Part shown: piece by piece, positions 28,409-36,476 of the stretch | Layout of the letters: every line of letters begins with the position of its first letter | How positions within the stretch are numbered: position 1 is the stretch's first letter | Notes under the pieces: generated by a model | What the model was told of the DNA's origin: nothing | The model's input: only the letters and a program-made list of their open reading frames with translations | Database searches by the model: none | Assembly (NCBI RefSeq): GCF_004801255.1 | Contig: NZ_CP036295.1 | Span: forward strand, 372,001-436,000 | Origin: Desulfovibrio desulfuricans | Lineage (GTDB): Bacteria > Desulfobacterota > Desulfovibrionia > Desulfovibrionales > Desulfovibrionaceae | DNA length: 64,000 bases | Reading direction: 5' to 3' | Translations under genes and position numbers: made by a program

Positions 28409-29370
28409 TGCCTTTTATGCAAAAAATACTTCCGGCAGGGCTGCGGTGCGGCCTGGCCTTCGCCGTTATCGCCTCTGCGGCTCTGGGCGCCTCCTTTGCA
28501 GTGGGCAGCCCGGTGCTGGCGGCTGAAAGTTCCATAGGTGCTGGTGCCACCATTTTGACAGGCAAGGTCGTTACCACGGTAACCCGCGCCGTGCCCGTGC
28601 CCTTTAACGCCGTTGTGGACGAAGTGCTGGTCAAACCAGGTGAAGCCATAGACAAGGGCGCGCCCTTGATGCGCTATCACCTGCAGGAAGAAGCCGAGCG
28701 GGTGCTGCAGCGCGAGGTGACCACCGGCGCGGCAACGGAAGACCTGAAGGGGCAGGTGCTTGATCTGGAGCGCCGCCTTGCGGAGACCTCTGCCCAGCGC
28801 AATAAGGCCCGGCAGCTGGCCGCGTCCGGTCTGGGCTCCGCCCAGGCATCGACCAGGCTTGAAGACGACGTACACTCGCTGCAGCGTCGCATCGACCTTT
28901 TGCGGGTGACCATCCAGAAGTCGGAAAAAAACTTCACCGCGCGGCTCGAGGAGCTGAGCGGGTACTTTGGCACCTCCATCAAGGAAGGCGAACGCCTGCC
29001 CTCCTCGTTGACGCTGACCTCGCCCATCGACGGGTATGTGCTTTCGCTGGACGCCACGCTCAATCCTGGTTCGCTGCTTGCCGCCGGGACCACGCCTGTC
29101 CGTGTGGGTCGGCTTGACCCCGTGCTGATTCAGGTTCCCGTGTACGAGGCGGAAATCAGCGGTATCAAGGCTGGCGACTCTGTCGAAGTGGAAATACCTT
29201 CACTCAACGGCAGGAAATTCAGTGGTACGGTAAATGAAATTTCTTGGGTTTCCAACGACATGAGCGTTTCAAACCCCTCGTACTACACTGTTGAGCTCAC
29301 TGTTCCCAATCCCAATCTTGAACTCAAGCCGGGGTTCAAGGCCGTGGTGCGTTTCAAGGGGAGCAGGTAA
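28408..29370 (+). CDS. HlyD/RND-type periplasmic adaptor
   Basis: 320 residues from the ATG at 28408, which overlaps the TolC-like stop (TAATG) and follows AAGGAGG. A cleavable signal ends near VLAAES. The split lipoyl domain is seen as VPFNAVVDEVLVKPGEAIDKG and LTLTSPIDGYVLSLDATLNPG. Between them is a helical hairpin (LKGQVLDLERRLAETSAQRNKA onward), then a beta-barrel domain. It is short and lacks an N-terminal anchor, as in RND-type adaptors, but no RND or ABC pump gene follows. The next gene, nine bases on, is a flippase. Confidence 0.92.
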   Translation: MPFMQKILPAGLRCGLAFAVIASAALGASFAVGSPVLAAESSIGAGATILTGKVVTTVTRAVPVPFNAVVDEVLVKPGEAIDKGAPLMRYHLQEEAERVLQREVTTGAATEDLKGQVLDLERRLAETSAQRNKARQLAASGLGSAQASTRLEDDVHSLQRRIDLLRVTIQKSEKNFTARLEELSGYFGTSIKEGERLPSSLTLTSPIDGYVLSLDATLNPGSLLAAGTTPVRVGRLDPVLIQVPVYEAEISGIKAGDSVEVEIPSLNGRKFSGTVNEISWVSNDMSVSNPSYYTVELTVPNPNLELKPGFKAVVRFKGSR

Positions 29371-29379
29371 GCCCGCTTC

Positions 29380-30789
29380 ATGAAGCTGAAAAGCATCCCC
29401 CGCAGACTGGGGTACATTCTGGGTGCGCAGTGGACGCGCGACCTGGCATGGACCGCTTTTACCATCCTTTTGGCCCGTCGCAGCCCGGATATCCTGGGAC
29501 AGGTGGTCTTGGCGCTCACGTTTGGCTATCTGGTAAAAACCGTTGCCGACGTGGGTCTCAACGATTTTTTGCTCTCCACCTTTGCCCGTCGCGAGGGACG
29601 GCCAGTGGCCCTGCTGGGTGAGGTTACCTGGCTCAAGATGATTGTTCTCCTGCTGGCGCTGGGCGTGACCTGGCTCGTGACCGGCTGGCAAAACTACGCG
29701 CCGGAGTTGCGGGTGGTTGTCATGTGCATTGCGGCCGGGTTGGGGCTGGACGGGGTAAGTGATTCGTTTTTTGCCTTGTGTCAGGCACGTGGCCGGCAGG
29801 ATGTGGAGATGCGCATTCGCGTGCCCTCGGCCCTGCTGGGCATTGGCTACGGCATAGCCTGCGTTCTGGCGGGAGCGCCGCCCATTGCCATCGCGCTTTA
29901 CAAGCCAGTGGAGTCGTTGTTTTGCATCGTCTTTGCCCTGGTGGCCCTCAAGCGAAATCCCCTGGCAGGCGTGGGCGTGGAGGGGATGAAAGATCTGGCC
30001 CGGCACATGAAGCACGGCCTGGTCTTTACCTGCATGGCCGGTTGCGCCATGTTCTACAACAAAATTAACGTCATATTTCTCAAGCAGTACGGCGGTAATG
30101 CCGACGTGGGCGGCTACGGCGTCGCCTGGGAAACTGTGGAAGGCCTGTCGGTTCTTGTCTCGAGCGCACTGCTGGGCAAGGTTATTTTTCCCCTGCTGGC
30201 CAAGCTCTGGCAGCAGGACAAGGGCGCATTCCGCCAGCTGGCGGGGCAGACCGCGCGTTCGCTGTGGGCGGCCTCGCTACCCATCATTTTTCTTATATGT
30301 GTAGAAAGCGACCGCTTTCTGCCCTTGGTGTACGGTCCCAACTACCAAAGCGCCGTGACGGCGCAGCGGCTGCTGACCCCCTGCCTGGCTACGGCCTTTC
30401 TGCACAATCTGGCTGCCTACGCCATGATCGGCATGCGTCGTCACAAACTGTTGCTGGGATTTTATCTCACGGGCCTCATCTGCAATCTCATCTGCTGTTT
30501 TACGCTTATTCCGGCCATGCCGCTTGAGGGCGCGGCCCTGTCCCTGACCATCACCAAGGTCTGGGTTGCCCTGCTCACCGTGGGATATTTTCAGTGGGCA
30601 GCACGGCCGATGAATTTCGGTCAGTGGGGGCTCATGCTTGCAACCTGCGCCGTCAGCGTGGGGCTGTGGTGGGGCATTGGGCATGCTGCACCCCGCGAGG
30701 TGGCGGAGCTGGCCGGTATTGTTCCGCTGCTGGCGCTGTTTTGGCGCTGGCGGCCACCGCCGCCGTTTGAAAATGCCGCAACCGCCTGA
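29380..30789 (+). CDS. Wzx-like polysaccharide/lipid flippase (MOP superfamily)
   Basis: 469 residues with about a dozen hydrophobic segments in the pattern of oligosaccharide flippases: an N-terminal LGYILGAQWTRDLAWTAFTILLARR, and a central break near FYNKINVIFLKQYGGNADVGGYG, which is conserved in the family. It likely moves an undecaprenyl- or other lipid-linked glycan across the inner membrane. It starts nine bases after the adaptor stop, so adaptor and flippase are co-translated. No Wzy polymerase, Wzz/PCP or initiating transferase is present here, so either a short glycolipid is exported or the missing steps are encoded elsewhere. Confidence 0.9.
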   Translation: MKLKSIPRRLGYILGAQWTRDLAWTAFTILLARRSPDILGQVVLALTFGYLVKTVADVGLNDFLLSTFARREGRPVALLGEVTWLKMIVLLLALGVTWLVTGWQNYAPELRVVVMCIAAGLGLDGVSDSFFALCQARGRQDVEMRIRVPSALLGIGYGIACVLAGAPPIAIALYKPVESLFCIVFALVALKRNPLAGVGVEGMKDLARHMKHGLVFTCMAGCAMFYNKINVIFLKQYGGNADVGGYGVAWETVEGLSVLVSSALLGKVIFPLLAKLWQQDKGAFRQLAGQTARSLWAASLPIIFLICVESDRFLPLVYGPNYQSAVTAQRLLTPCLATAFLHNLAAYAMIGMRRHKLLLGFYLTGLICNLICCFTLIPAMPLEGAALSLTITKVWVALLTVGYFQWAARPMNFGQWGLMLATCAVSVGLWWGIGHAAPREVAELAGIVPLLALFWRWRPPPPFENAATA

Positions 30790-30934
30790 CGGTAATTCCA
30801 CGCCATTGTCGATGAGGCTGCGTCCTTTTGGGCGTAGGCGGCGGGCATCCGCTGCATTTGCCCGAGGCGGCTTGACGGTGTGGTGTCGCAGGCCTATAGG
30901 GATACGGTAAAGGCCGGGTAGGCAAAGGTATTCC

Positions 30935-31924
30935 ATGGGCAACAAACATCTGTTACAGCGCAGAACGTTTTTGAAGGTCGTTGCAGGCACTGCCGGGCTG
31001 GCTCTGGCGGGGGCAACCCCCGCTGCGGTGGGCAAGGCTGACGTATGGGGCGATGGCGACGACCGCGCCACCATCATTGATGTTGATCTCTGCAACGGCT
31101 GCGGGGCGTGCGTTGAGGCATGCCGCGCGCGCAATCTCGCGGGTGTTCCGCAGCCTGTACATCCCTACCCTCGCCCGTATCCCGCCTGGGTGCGCAGCAG
31201 CGACTGGTCTGACCGCACAGACGAAGTCTCGCGGCTGACGCCCTACAACTGGCTATTTATCCAGTCGTGCACAATAACGGTCAAGGGCGTGGAGCGGCGC
31301 GTATTCTTGCCCCGGCGCTGCCTGCATTGCCTTAACCCGCAGTGCGTCACCCTGTGCTCTACCGGTTCGCTGCGGCAGAGCCACGAGGGCGCGGTGTACA
31401 TCAACAGCTCCACCTGCCTGGGAGATGGCCCCTGCGACCGCGCCTGCCCCTGGGGCATTCCCCAACGACAGTCGGGCGTGGGGCCGTATCTGAATTTTGC
31501 CCCCAACTATGTGGGCAACGGGCAAACCTTCAAGTGCGACTATTGTCGTAGTCTGCTGGCCTCGGGCGAAAACCCCGCCTGCGTGGCGGCGTGCCCGCAG
31601 GGAGCCATGCGCACTGGCCCCCGCAACGACATGGTCAAGCTGGCCAAGGATCTTGCGGAACAGCGGGGCGGCGATATTTTTGGGCTTAAGGAAAACGGCG
31701 GCACCAACACCATCTATGTATCATCGGTGCTGTTCCGCGACATAGAGGCCAACATGCTCCGACAGGGGCAAGTGGGGGTGGGCATGCCGAGCCTGCGCCC
31801 GGCTGGCGCAAGTATGGACAAGGAAAACAGCCTGTTGCGCGCTGTGCTGCTGGCGCCTGCCGCAGGAGCGGCGCTGGCCGGACTGCGCATGTGGCGGGAA
31901 AAACAGATGAGGCGCAAACCGTGA
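30935..31924 (+). CDS. Tat-exported four-cluster Fe-S electron-transfer subunit
   Basis: 329 residues. The twin-arginine signal LLQRRTFLKVVAGTAGLAL sends the folded protein to the periplasm. A C-terminal hydrophobic stretch (AVLLAPAAGAALAGL) may anchor it. Four cysteine motifs follow the DmsB/FdnH/HmcB order: CNGCGACVEAC, CLHCLNPQCVTLC, CLGDGPCDRAC and CDYC-x11-CVAAC. In the third, Asp164 replaces the second Cys, as in ferredoxins with 3Fe or Asp-ligated 4Fe clusters. Coupled by a GTGA overlap to a cytochrome-b-like gene; no molybdopterin or hydrogenase catalytic subunit is nearby. It resembles Ohc/Hmc-type membrane redox modules of Desulfovibrio. Confidence 0.88.
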   Translation: MGNKHLLQRRTFLKVVAGTAGLALAGATPAAVGKADVWGDGDDRATIIDVDLCNGCGACVEACRARNLAGVPQPVHPYPRPYPAWVRSSDWSDRTDEVSRLTPYNWLFIQSCTITVKGVERRVFLPRRCLHCLNPQCVTLCSTGSLRQSHEGAVYINSSTCLGDGPCDRACPWGIPQRQSGVGPYLNFAPNYVGNGQTFKCDYCRSLLASGENPACVAACPQGAMRTGPRNDMVKLAKDLAEQRGGDIFGLKENGGTNTIYVSSVLFRDIEANMLRQGQVGVGMPSLRPAGASMDKENSLLRAVLLAPAAGAALAGLRMWREKQMRRKP

Positions 31925-32433
31925 AAAAACAGCGAGCGCTTTTTTCGTCATTTTTCAGTATGCTGTGGCTTGCCAGCATGCTCAGCGCCGTGTGGAGCGG
32001 TCTGTCGCACCTGCCCCAGCTGGCGCGCTACGGGCTGGTGCAGAGCCTCAGCTCGTCGCCCTCTGTGGCGCACTATTATTCGTCGGCTGCGCTGCTGTTC
32101 TTGGGCACCTACGCGCTGACCATCTGGTGGCTGCAGGGGCGTAACGCCTTTTGCCTTACCCGTTGCGGAAGGGTGCGTGTTGTTTTGCTGGTAGGGCTGG
32201 CCGTCACTGGCCTGGCGCTCATTGTGCACAACATGCCGGATTATTCCATTTACGACGGCTTGTACCGGACCGTTAAGATGCTGCATCTCGCCTGCGCGCT
32301 GGCCTTGTTGCCGCTGTTGATCTATCGGCTGTGCCGACGCTGGACAGGCGGCTATGGCTGGCTGCGGCCACGTGACGCTGCTGACCGCTGCGCGCCGCAT
32401 CACGCAGGAACGCGCGGTCAGGCCGCCAGATAG
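31921..32433 (+). CDS. Membrane cytochrome-b-like partner subunit
   Basis: 170 residues with four hydrophobic segments and histidines near membrane edges (LSHLPQ, SVAHYYSS, LIVHNMP, KMLHLACAL), which suggest b-heme ligation and quinone contact. The start GTG at 31921 overlaps the Fe-S gene stop (GTGA), with GAGG just upstream. An alternative GTG at 31891 would add ten residues. The C-terminus is cytoplasmic, His/Arg-rich and unusual. With the Fe-S protein it would form a two-subunit periplasm-to-quinone module whose catalytic or cytochrome c partner must lie elsewhere. Family assignment rests on layout rather than clear motifs. Confidence 0.7.
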   Translation: MKKQRALFSSFFSMLWLASMLSAVWSGLSHLPQLARYGLVQSLSSSPSVAHYYSSAALLFLGTYALTIWWLQGRNAFCLTRCGRVRVVLLVGLAVTGLALIVHNMPDYSIYDGLYRTVKMLHLACALALLPLLIYRLCRRWTGGYGWLRPRDAADRCAPHHAGTRGQAAR

Positions 32434-32520
32434 GCGCAGTTTTGCAAAATGGGTACGCCAAACCTGTCTGGCCTGCGTACCCTCGCATTTTGCCGGGCCT
32501 GTACTCTGTCAGCCTTCCTG

Positions 32521-33573
32521 CTACTGTCGTGCGGCCTTGAGCTGCCCGCAGGCGGCCTTGATATCCTGCCCTTTGCTTTTGCGCAGGATGGCCGTGATTT
32601 TTCGCTTCCAGAGGTACTGCTCGAAGGCCAGCACGTTTTCTTCGGTCGGGGCAGCGTAGGGCGCGCCTTCCGCCGGGTTGTAAACAATAAGGTTCAGCTT
32701 GCCGCGCACGTCGTTGACCAGCCGCGCCAGTTCCTTGGCCTGCTCCAGACCGTCGTTGACCCCGCCCAGCAGCAGATATTCAAAGGTAATGTGCTCCCGC
32801 GTCTTGAGGGGATATGATTTGAGCGCTGCAAACATCTCGTCCAGGGGCCAGCGCGCCGCCTTGGGCATGATCTGCGAACGCAGCTCCTGCGTCGGCGCGT
32901 GCAGCGAAACCGCCAGATAGGCCAGGCCGCTCTCGCCCAGCTCGCGCAGACCCTTTTCTATGCCGCAGGTGGAGACAGTGATGCGCCGGGGTGAGAAATT
33001 CAGCCCTTTGGCGTTGTTCAGGCTTTCGAGAGAGCGCATGAGTTCGCGCATGTTCAGCAGCGGTTCGCCCATGCCCATAAAAACAAGATTGCGCAGCATG
33101 GGCCATTCGGGCCTGTCGTCGCCCAGGTACTCGCGCGCCACCAGTATCTGGCCGAGAATTTCGGCCATGGTCATGTTGCGTTCAAAGCCCATCTGCCCTG
33201 TGGAGCAAAACGTGCAGCTCATGGCGCAGCCCACCTGGGACGACAGGCACTGCGTCCAGCGGCGCACGCCCTCGCGGGAGTCCGAGGGGATGAGGACGCT
33301 CTCAACCAGCGCGCCGTCTTCAAGCCGCAGCAAAAACTTTGTTGTGTCGTCCTGGCTTTTTTCAACCGTCACCACTTCGGGCCAGGTGATAACAGCTTTT
33401 GCCGTGAGCTTTTCGCGGCAGTCTTTTGAAATGTTGGTCATGGAATCGAAATCGCGAACCATGCGTTGCCACAACCACTGCCATATCTGCATGGCGCGGA
33501 ATTTGCGTTCGCCCAGTTCGTCCTGGAGCCAGGATTCCAGCTCGGGAAGCGTCAGGTTGAGGAGATTGGTCAT
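32521..33573 (-). CDS. rlmN: Dual-specificity 23S rRNA/tRNA adenine-C2 methyltransferase
   Basis: RlmN methylates A2503 of 23S rRNA and A37 of some tRNAs by radical-SAM chemistry. The CxxxCxxC motif reads CAMSCTFC. Family landmarks are CLSSQVGC, FMGMGEPLLN, ITVSTCGIEKGLREL and LAVSLHAPTQELRSQIMP. The start at 33573 (MTNLLNLTLPELESWL) matches the family; a longer frame upstream is rich in Arg/Pro and implausible. 350 residues. It is convergent with the cytochrome-b-like gene. Confidence 0.97.
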   Translation of the reverse strand: MTNLLNLTLPELESWLQDELGERKFRAMQIWQWLWQRMVRDFDSMTNISKDCREKLTAKAVITWPEVVTVEKSQDDTTKFLLRLEDGALVESVLIPSDSREGVRRWTQCLSSQVGCAMSCTFCSTGQMGFERNMTMAEILGQILVAREYLGDDRPEWPMLRNLVFMGMGEPLLNMRELMRSLESLNNAKGLNFSPRRITVSTCGIEKGLRELGESGLAYLAVSLHAPTQELRSQIMPKAARWPLDEMFAALKSYPLKTREHITFEYLLLGGVNDGLEQAKELARLVNDVRGKLNLIVYNPAEGAPYAAPTEENVLAFEQYLWKRKITAILRKSKGQDIKAACGQLKAARQ

Positions 33574-33695
33574 ATGTGCTGCCGGGTTGGTTAAGTTGTC
33601 GAGGGCTGGCTGTCGCGGTCTGGCTGTTGCACTACGATGTTTGTCGCAAGTGGGCAAGAAAATTCCGTACAGGCGGCATCGCGCTGCCAGGGTTG

Positions 33696-33725
33696 AAAAA
33701 GGGCGTTCCTTGCGGGAACGCCCTT
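33696..33725 (-). terminator. Intrinsic terminator after the HD-protein gene
   Basis: AAGGGCGTTCC pairs with GGGAACGCCCTT (11 bp, 4-base loop TTGC). On the minus strand T5 follows. It lies 27 bases past the 33752 stop. Confidence 0.88.
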
Positions 33726-33751
33726 GCAGTTTCAGGCAGGCAGACCCCGTT

Positions 33752-35083
33752 TTAGCCCACGGATTTTCGGGCATAATTGCGCACAAAGGTCACCGCTGAT
33801 TCCACATCGGTAACTTCGCCCGCAATCTGCGCCTGCAGCAGGGCATCTCGAATGACGCCCACCAGCGGGCCGGGGGACAGCTTGGTCTCGCTCATGATCT
33901 CGTTGCCGTTCAACAGCGGCTCAAGCATCTGCTCGGGCGTTTCCGCACGGTCAAGGTACTTCATATTGTGGTTGAACGAGGTCAGAATGCCGTCGCGCGC
34001 CTTGAGGTCGGCGCGGGCCATGGCGATAAGGCGGGGGTAGTCGTCCAGGGCCTTGAAGCGGCGGATGCCCCTGTCGGTCATCATAAAGTGGAAGCGCATG
34101 TGGTGGCGCACCAGATGGCAGAGCAGGTCTATGTCCTCCTGCGCAAAGTGCAGGCGGCGCAGGATCTTGCGGGTTACCTTGGCGCCAACGCGGTGGTGCT
34201 GGTAGTAGGTCCAGATGCCGTCGAAGTATTCACCTGTGTAGAGCTTGCCCACATCGTGAAACAGCATGGCCATGGTGCCAAGCCAGTCGTAGTGGAAGTC
34301 TTCTTCGGGGTAGTGCTTCATGCACTCGAGCGTGTGTTCAAACACGTTTTCCGTGTCGCCCTCCTTGTTGCGCATCTGGGTGAGGCACGAGAGGGAGGCC
34401 ACCTCGGGGATAAGACCCTGAAGAATGTGCGAATCAAAAAGCAGCCGCACAAAGCGGTACATGGATTCGGCTGCAACCTTGCGCCATTCGTCCATGATGT
34501 CCGTCGCGGGCACGTAATCAAGCACGCGGCTGGAGGCCCGCACGATGGCAAGCCAGGTGTTCGGCTCGATGGGCAGGTCAAAGTTGGCCGCAAAGCGCAA
34601 GGCGCGCACCGCCAGCAGGTAGTTGTGGCGCAGGGTTTCGTCCGGCAGACCCGTAAGCTGTATAGCGCCGGTCATGACGTCTTCAAAACCGTCATAGGCG
34701 TCGTTGGACGACTCTGGGCTGCCAAAACCGGTAATGCGCAGCTTGAGCTGTTCTTCGTGCTCCATCCTGTCCATCATGGTCGGCGTAATGCGCAGGAGCG
34801 AAAGCTCGGGATGGCCGGCTGCGGCGACTTCCAGGGGATAAAAACAAAAAATAAAGCCGTTTTCTTCCAGTGTGGCCAGCGCCCGCACGCCCTGCAGAGG
34901 CACGGCCTTGGGAAACAGCTTGATAAGAGTATCCAGATCCGGCTCGCAGGCGATGTCCACGGTGGGCTGCTTGGCGTTTTCCAGCAGGTGCTCCTGCAAG
35001 GGGGCGTTGATAACATGCGCGTCATAGCCATTGCGCAACAGGGTCTTGCTTATGGTTATGGCGTCTTTGAGCGCTTGATGCAT
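33752..35083 (-). CDS. HD-domain protein related to CCA-adding/poly(A) polymerase family
   Basis: 443 residues. The central part matches the tRNA nucleotidyltransferase RNA-binding region (LPDETLRHNYLLAVRALRFAANFDLPIEPNT). The C-terminal half carries an HD phosphohydrolase (MLFHDVGKLYTGEYF and CHLVRHHMRFHF). The N-terminal nucleotidyltransferase signature GGxVRD is not visible, and only a weak TVDIACEPDLD remains. It may therefore be a phosphohydrolase or RNA-processing relative rather than a CCA enzyme. The start at 35083 follows AAGGAG; a longer frame to 35140 has none. Confidence 0.72.
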   Translation of the reverse strand: MHQALKDAITISKTLLRNGYDAHVINAPLQEHLLENAKQPTVDIACEPDLDTLIKLFPKAVPLQGVRALATLEENGFIFCFYPLEVAAAGHPELSLLRITPTMMDRMEHEEQLKLRITGFGSPESSNDAYDGFEDVMTGAIQLTGLPDETLRHNYLLAVRALRFAANFDLPIEPNTWLAIVRASSRVLDYVPATDIMDEWRKVAAESMYRFVRLLFDSHILQGLIPEVASLSCLTQMRNKEGDTENVFEHTLECMKHYPEEDFHYDWLGTMAMLFHDVGKLYTGEYFDGIWTYYQHHRVGAKVTRKILRRLHFAQEDIDLLCHLVRHHMRFHFMMTDRGIRRFKALDDYPRLIAMARADLKARDGILTSFNHNMKYLDRAETPEQMLEPLLNGNEIMSETKLSPGPLVGVIRDALLQAQIAGEVTDVESAVTFVRNYARKSVG

Positions 35084-35235
35084 CCATGGCTCCTTGCGAA
35101 AAATATAACGGGGAATGGCTGATACTATGCCCGCGAGCATGGCTTCGAGTCAAGCTTGAGTGTGAAGAAAAGCCGTTGCGGTCGGGCTGGCCATGCGCGC
35201 GGCGTGCCGTGCAAACAGACCGGTGGCGCGCACAA

Positions 35236-35275
35236 ACAAGAAAAACGCCCCCGCGTCGGTGACGCAGGGGCGTTT
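35236..35275 (-). terminator. Terminator of the dsr operon
   Basis: AAACGCCCC-GCGTC pairs with GACGC-GGGGCGTTT around GGT, with one mismatched base per arm. On the minus strand the stem is followed by TTTTTCTTG. It lies about 20 bases past the dsrP stop. Confidence 0.88.
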
Positions 35276-35294
35276 GATGGTATCCGTCTGACGT

Positions 35295-36464
35295 TTAGTC
35301 GGAGAAGTTGTTCACTTCTTTTTTGACGCCAAGGGCTATGCGCCAGAGCAGAGAGACAACCAGAGCGCCAACGGCGTATACGCCGAGGGCCACGGTAATT
35401 TCCTTGCCGGTGGGCATATAGGGGGTGATGGTTTCATACATGTTGGGGGTAAAGCCGCCAACAAGCAGGCCAAGCCCCTTGTCGATCCACGAGGCCGCCA
35501 CAAGCATGACCAGGGCGACGGGCATGAGCACGGGATGCGTGCGGAGCTGCGGCGGAATGAGAATGGCCAGACAGGCAAAGGCCATGATGACCGCAGCCCA
35601 CATCCAGTAGCTCACCCACAGCAGATGACCTTCGTGGCCGAAGAACAGCACGTGGATGGGTTCCATGTGGCCGGGGATGTTGCTGTAGAACGCCGTGAAC
35701 AGCTCCAGCAGGAAGAAGAAGACGTTCACGCACATGGCGTAGACAATGATGGTCGCCAAGGTTTTTACGGCTTCCTTGCCCACGTCAAAGCCGGTGAGGC
35801 GGCGCAGCAGCAGCATGAGCAGCATCAGGATGGCGGGACCGGAGCAGAAAGCCGAAGCCAGGAAGCGGCCGGCCATGATGGCGGTCAGCCAGTAATGGCG
35901 GCCGGGAATGCCCGCGTACAGGAAGGCGGTAACCGTGTGGATGGAAAAGGCCCACAAAATCGAAAGATAGATGAGGGGCTTGATCCACTTGGGGGGATGC
36001 ACTTCGTGCCGCTCTGCCTCAAGGGTTACCCAGCCGATGACGATATTCAGGCCAAGGTAGCCGATGAGCACCATCATGTCGTAAAACATGACGGAATTGG
36101 GCGTGGGGTGAATCATGACGTTGAGCATGCGCTGGGGCTGCCCAAGGTCGACCACGATGAACAGGGCGCACATGACCACGGCCGCGACGGCCATGAATTC
36201 ACCAAAGATGATCATGCGCTTGAATTTTTTGTAGTGGTGGAAGTACGTGGGCAGCACCAGCATAACGGCCGAGGCGGCAACGCCGACGAAGTAGGTAAAC
36301 TGCGAAATGTACAGCCCCCACGAAACATCGCGGTTCATGCCGGTAACAGAAAGACCGTTCTGCAGCTGATCCAGGTACACAATGCCGCAGCCTGCGATCA
36401 GGCAGAGCAGAAAGAGCAGCCACAAGTAGTAGGTCTTGGGACCTTCGAGCAATTTTTCAACCAT
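35295..36464 (-). CDS. dsrP: DsrP, NrfD-type integral membrane quinone-interacting subunit
   Basis: 389 residues with about ten transmembrane helices, the NrfD/PsrC fold that exchanges electrons with menaquinone. It begins MVEKLLEGPKTYYLWLLF and contains GLYISQFTYFVGVAASAVM and FLYAGIPGRHYWLTAIMAGRFLASAFCSG. Last gene of dsrMKJOP, 12 bases after dsrO, with AGGGAGGAC before the ATG. In the complex it partners DsrO and DsrJ on the periplasmic face. Confidence 0.96.
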   Translation of the reverse strand: MVEKLLEGPKTYYLWLLFLLCLIAGCGIVYLDQLQNGLSVTGMNRDVSWGLYISQFTYFVGVAASAVMLVLPTYFHHYKKFKRMIIFGEFMAVAAVVMCALFIVVDLGQPQRMLNVMIHPTPNSVMFYDMMVLIGYLGLNIVIGWVTLEAERHEVHPPKWIKPLIYLSILWAFSIHTVTAFLYAGIPGRHYWLTAIMAGRFLASAFCSGPAILMLLMLLLRRLTGFDVGKEAVKTLATIIVYAMCVNVFFFLLELFTAFYSNIPGHMEPIHVLFFGHEGHLLWVSYWMWAAVIMAFACLAILIPPQLRTHPVLMPVALVMLVAASWIDKGLGLLVGGFTPNMYETITPYMPTGKEITVALGVYAVGALVVSLLWRIALGVKKEVNNFSD

Positions 36465-36476
36465 GGCCTGTCCTCC

